In this document: piece by piece, positions 63,728 through 64,000 of the stretch
Layout of the letters: every line of letters starts with the position of its first letter
Numbering within the stretch: position 1 is the first letter of the stretch
Source: Sphingomonas sp.
GTDB taxonomy: Bacteria > Pseudomonadota > Alphaproteobacteria > Sphingomonadales > Sphingomonadaceae
Length of the DNA: 64,000 nt
Assembly: GCA_017418975.1 (NCBI GenBank)
Contig: JAFOMG010000017.1
Span: 620,001-684,000 of the forward strand
Direction: 5' to 3'
Translations under genes and position numbers: made by a program
The notes under the pieces: generated by a model
What the model was told of the DNA's origin: nothing
Seen by the model: the letters and a program-made list of their open reading frames with translations, nothing else
The model's database searches: none

Positions 63728-64000
63728 TCAGGCCGCGGCGCGGCGCGCCTTGTTGAGCTTCTTGAGGATCATGTCGCGCTTCAGCCGCGAGAGATGATCG
63801 ATGAAGACGATGCCCTGAAGATGATCCATCTCGTGCTGGATGCAGGTGGCGAGCAGGCCCTCGAACAGCTCGTCGTGCGCGCCGCCCTTCTCGTCCAGCC
63901 ACTTCACCCGGCAGCGCGCGGGGCGCTCGACATCGGCGAACTGCTCCGGGATCGACAGGCAGCCTTCGGTATAGACGGACTGTTCCTCGGCCGGATCGAG
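63728..64000 (-). CDS. def: Peptide deformylase (partial, N terminus beyond the right edge)
   Basis: The last 90 codons run from the right edge to TGA at 63728. It holds EGCLSIPEQFADVERPARCR (the EGCLS motif with zinc-binding Cys) and ATCIQHEMDHLQGIVFIDHL (HExxH-type motif QHEMDHL with the two metal His and catalytic Glu). It removes the formyl group from new proteins, an essential step. The C terminus LKRDMILKKLNKARRAAA is basic and typical. The start lies outside the window. Confidence 0.95.
   Translation of the reverse strand, partial: LDPAEEQSVYTEGCLSIPEQFADVERPARCRVKWLDEKGGAHDELFEGLLATCIQHEMDHLQGIVFIDHLSRLKRDMILKKLNKARRAAA

Overview
The window comes from a high-GC alphaproteobacterium, most likely a member of the Sphingomonadaceae (Sphingomonas or a close relative). 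Pointers are the chvI-chvG-hprK-rapZ-PTS IIA-HPr order, the lptD-surA-pdxA-rsmA order, two large TonB-dependent receptors with N-rich plugs, many CoA-linked catabolic genes, and numerous GTCATCCC...GGGATGAC palindromes between genes. No rRNA, tRNA, CRISPR array, insertion sequence or prophage was recognised. Taxonomy is inferred from gene order and protein style only.

Layout. 1-1.5 kb: the end of an unknown gene, a PhzF-like isomerase and a small hypothetical. 1.5-6.7 kb: a minus-strand CoA-type catabolic operon (acyl-CoA dehydrogenase, zinc alcohol dehydrogenase, APH-like kinase, two SDRs), read divergently from a double-TetR regulator with a 16-bp dyad between them. 8.1-11.4 kb: a TonB siderophore-type receptor plus PepSY membrane protein with an iron-box-like dyad upstream. 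11.6-13.9 kb: DeoR regulator and sugar-type MFS permease. 14-16.8 kb: a second, 943-codon TonB receptor. 17.4-23.6 kb: a second CoA catabolic block (paired acyl-CoA dehydrogenases, MFS exporter, acyl-CoA ligase, thioesterase). 23.7-26.4 kb: EF-hand protein and an OmpR/EnvZ-type two-component pair.

26.5-33.4 kb is the accessory part: a mini YD-repeat protein, a 1413-aa secreted RHS protein with a variable tail, an overlapping small lipoprotein of lower GC, a NUP-family protein and another lipoprotein. 33.5-43.5 kb returns to core genes: ndk, holC, lptD-surA (outer-membrane biogenesis), pdxA, rsmA, a TPR protein, an RsmB-like methyltransferase and purT.

43.6-53.9 kb holds a PAP2 phosphatase, guaB, a CitE-like lyase, an SPFH/NfeD pair, a DUF885 metallopeptidase-like protein, a DUF2809 protein, an AraC regulator and a serine hydrolase. 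54-61.3 kb has pckA divergent from a tight chain chvI-chvG-hprK-rapZ-IIA-HPr followed by a TrmH-type methyltransferase. This links an envelope two-component system to a sugar-free regulatory PTS. The HprK here lacks a recognisable Walker A motif, one of the most unusual points of the window. The end carries a META-domain protein, a tandemly expanded palindrome, rmuC and the 3' part of def.

Most long alternative-frame ORFs are antisense artefacts of high GC content and were left out.
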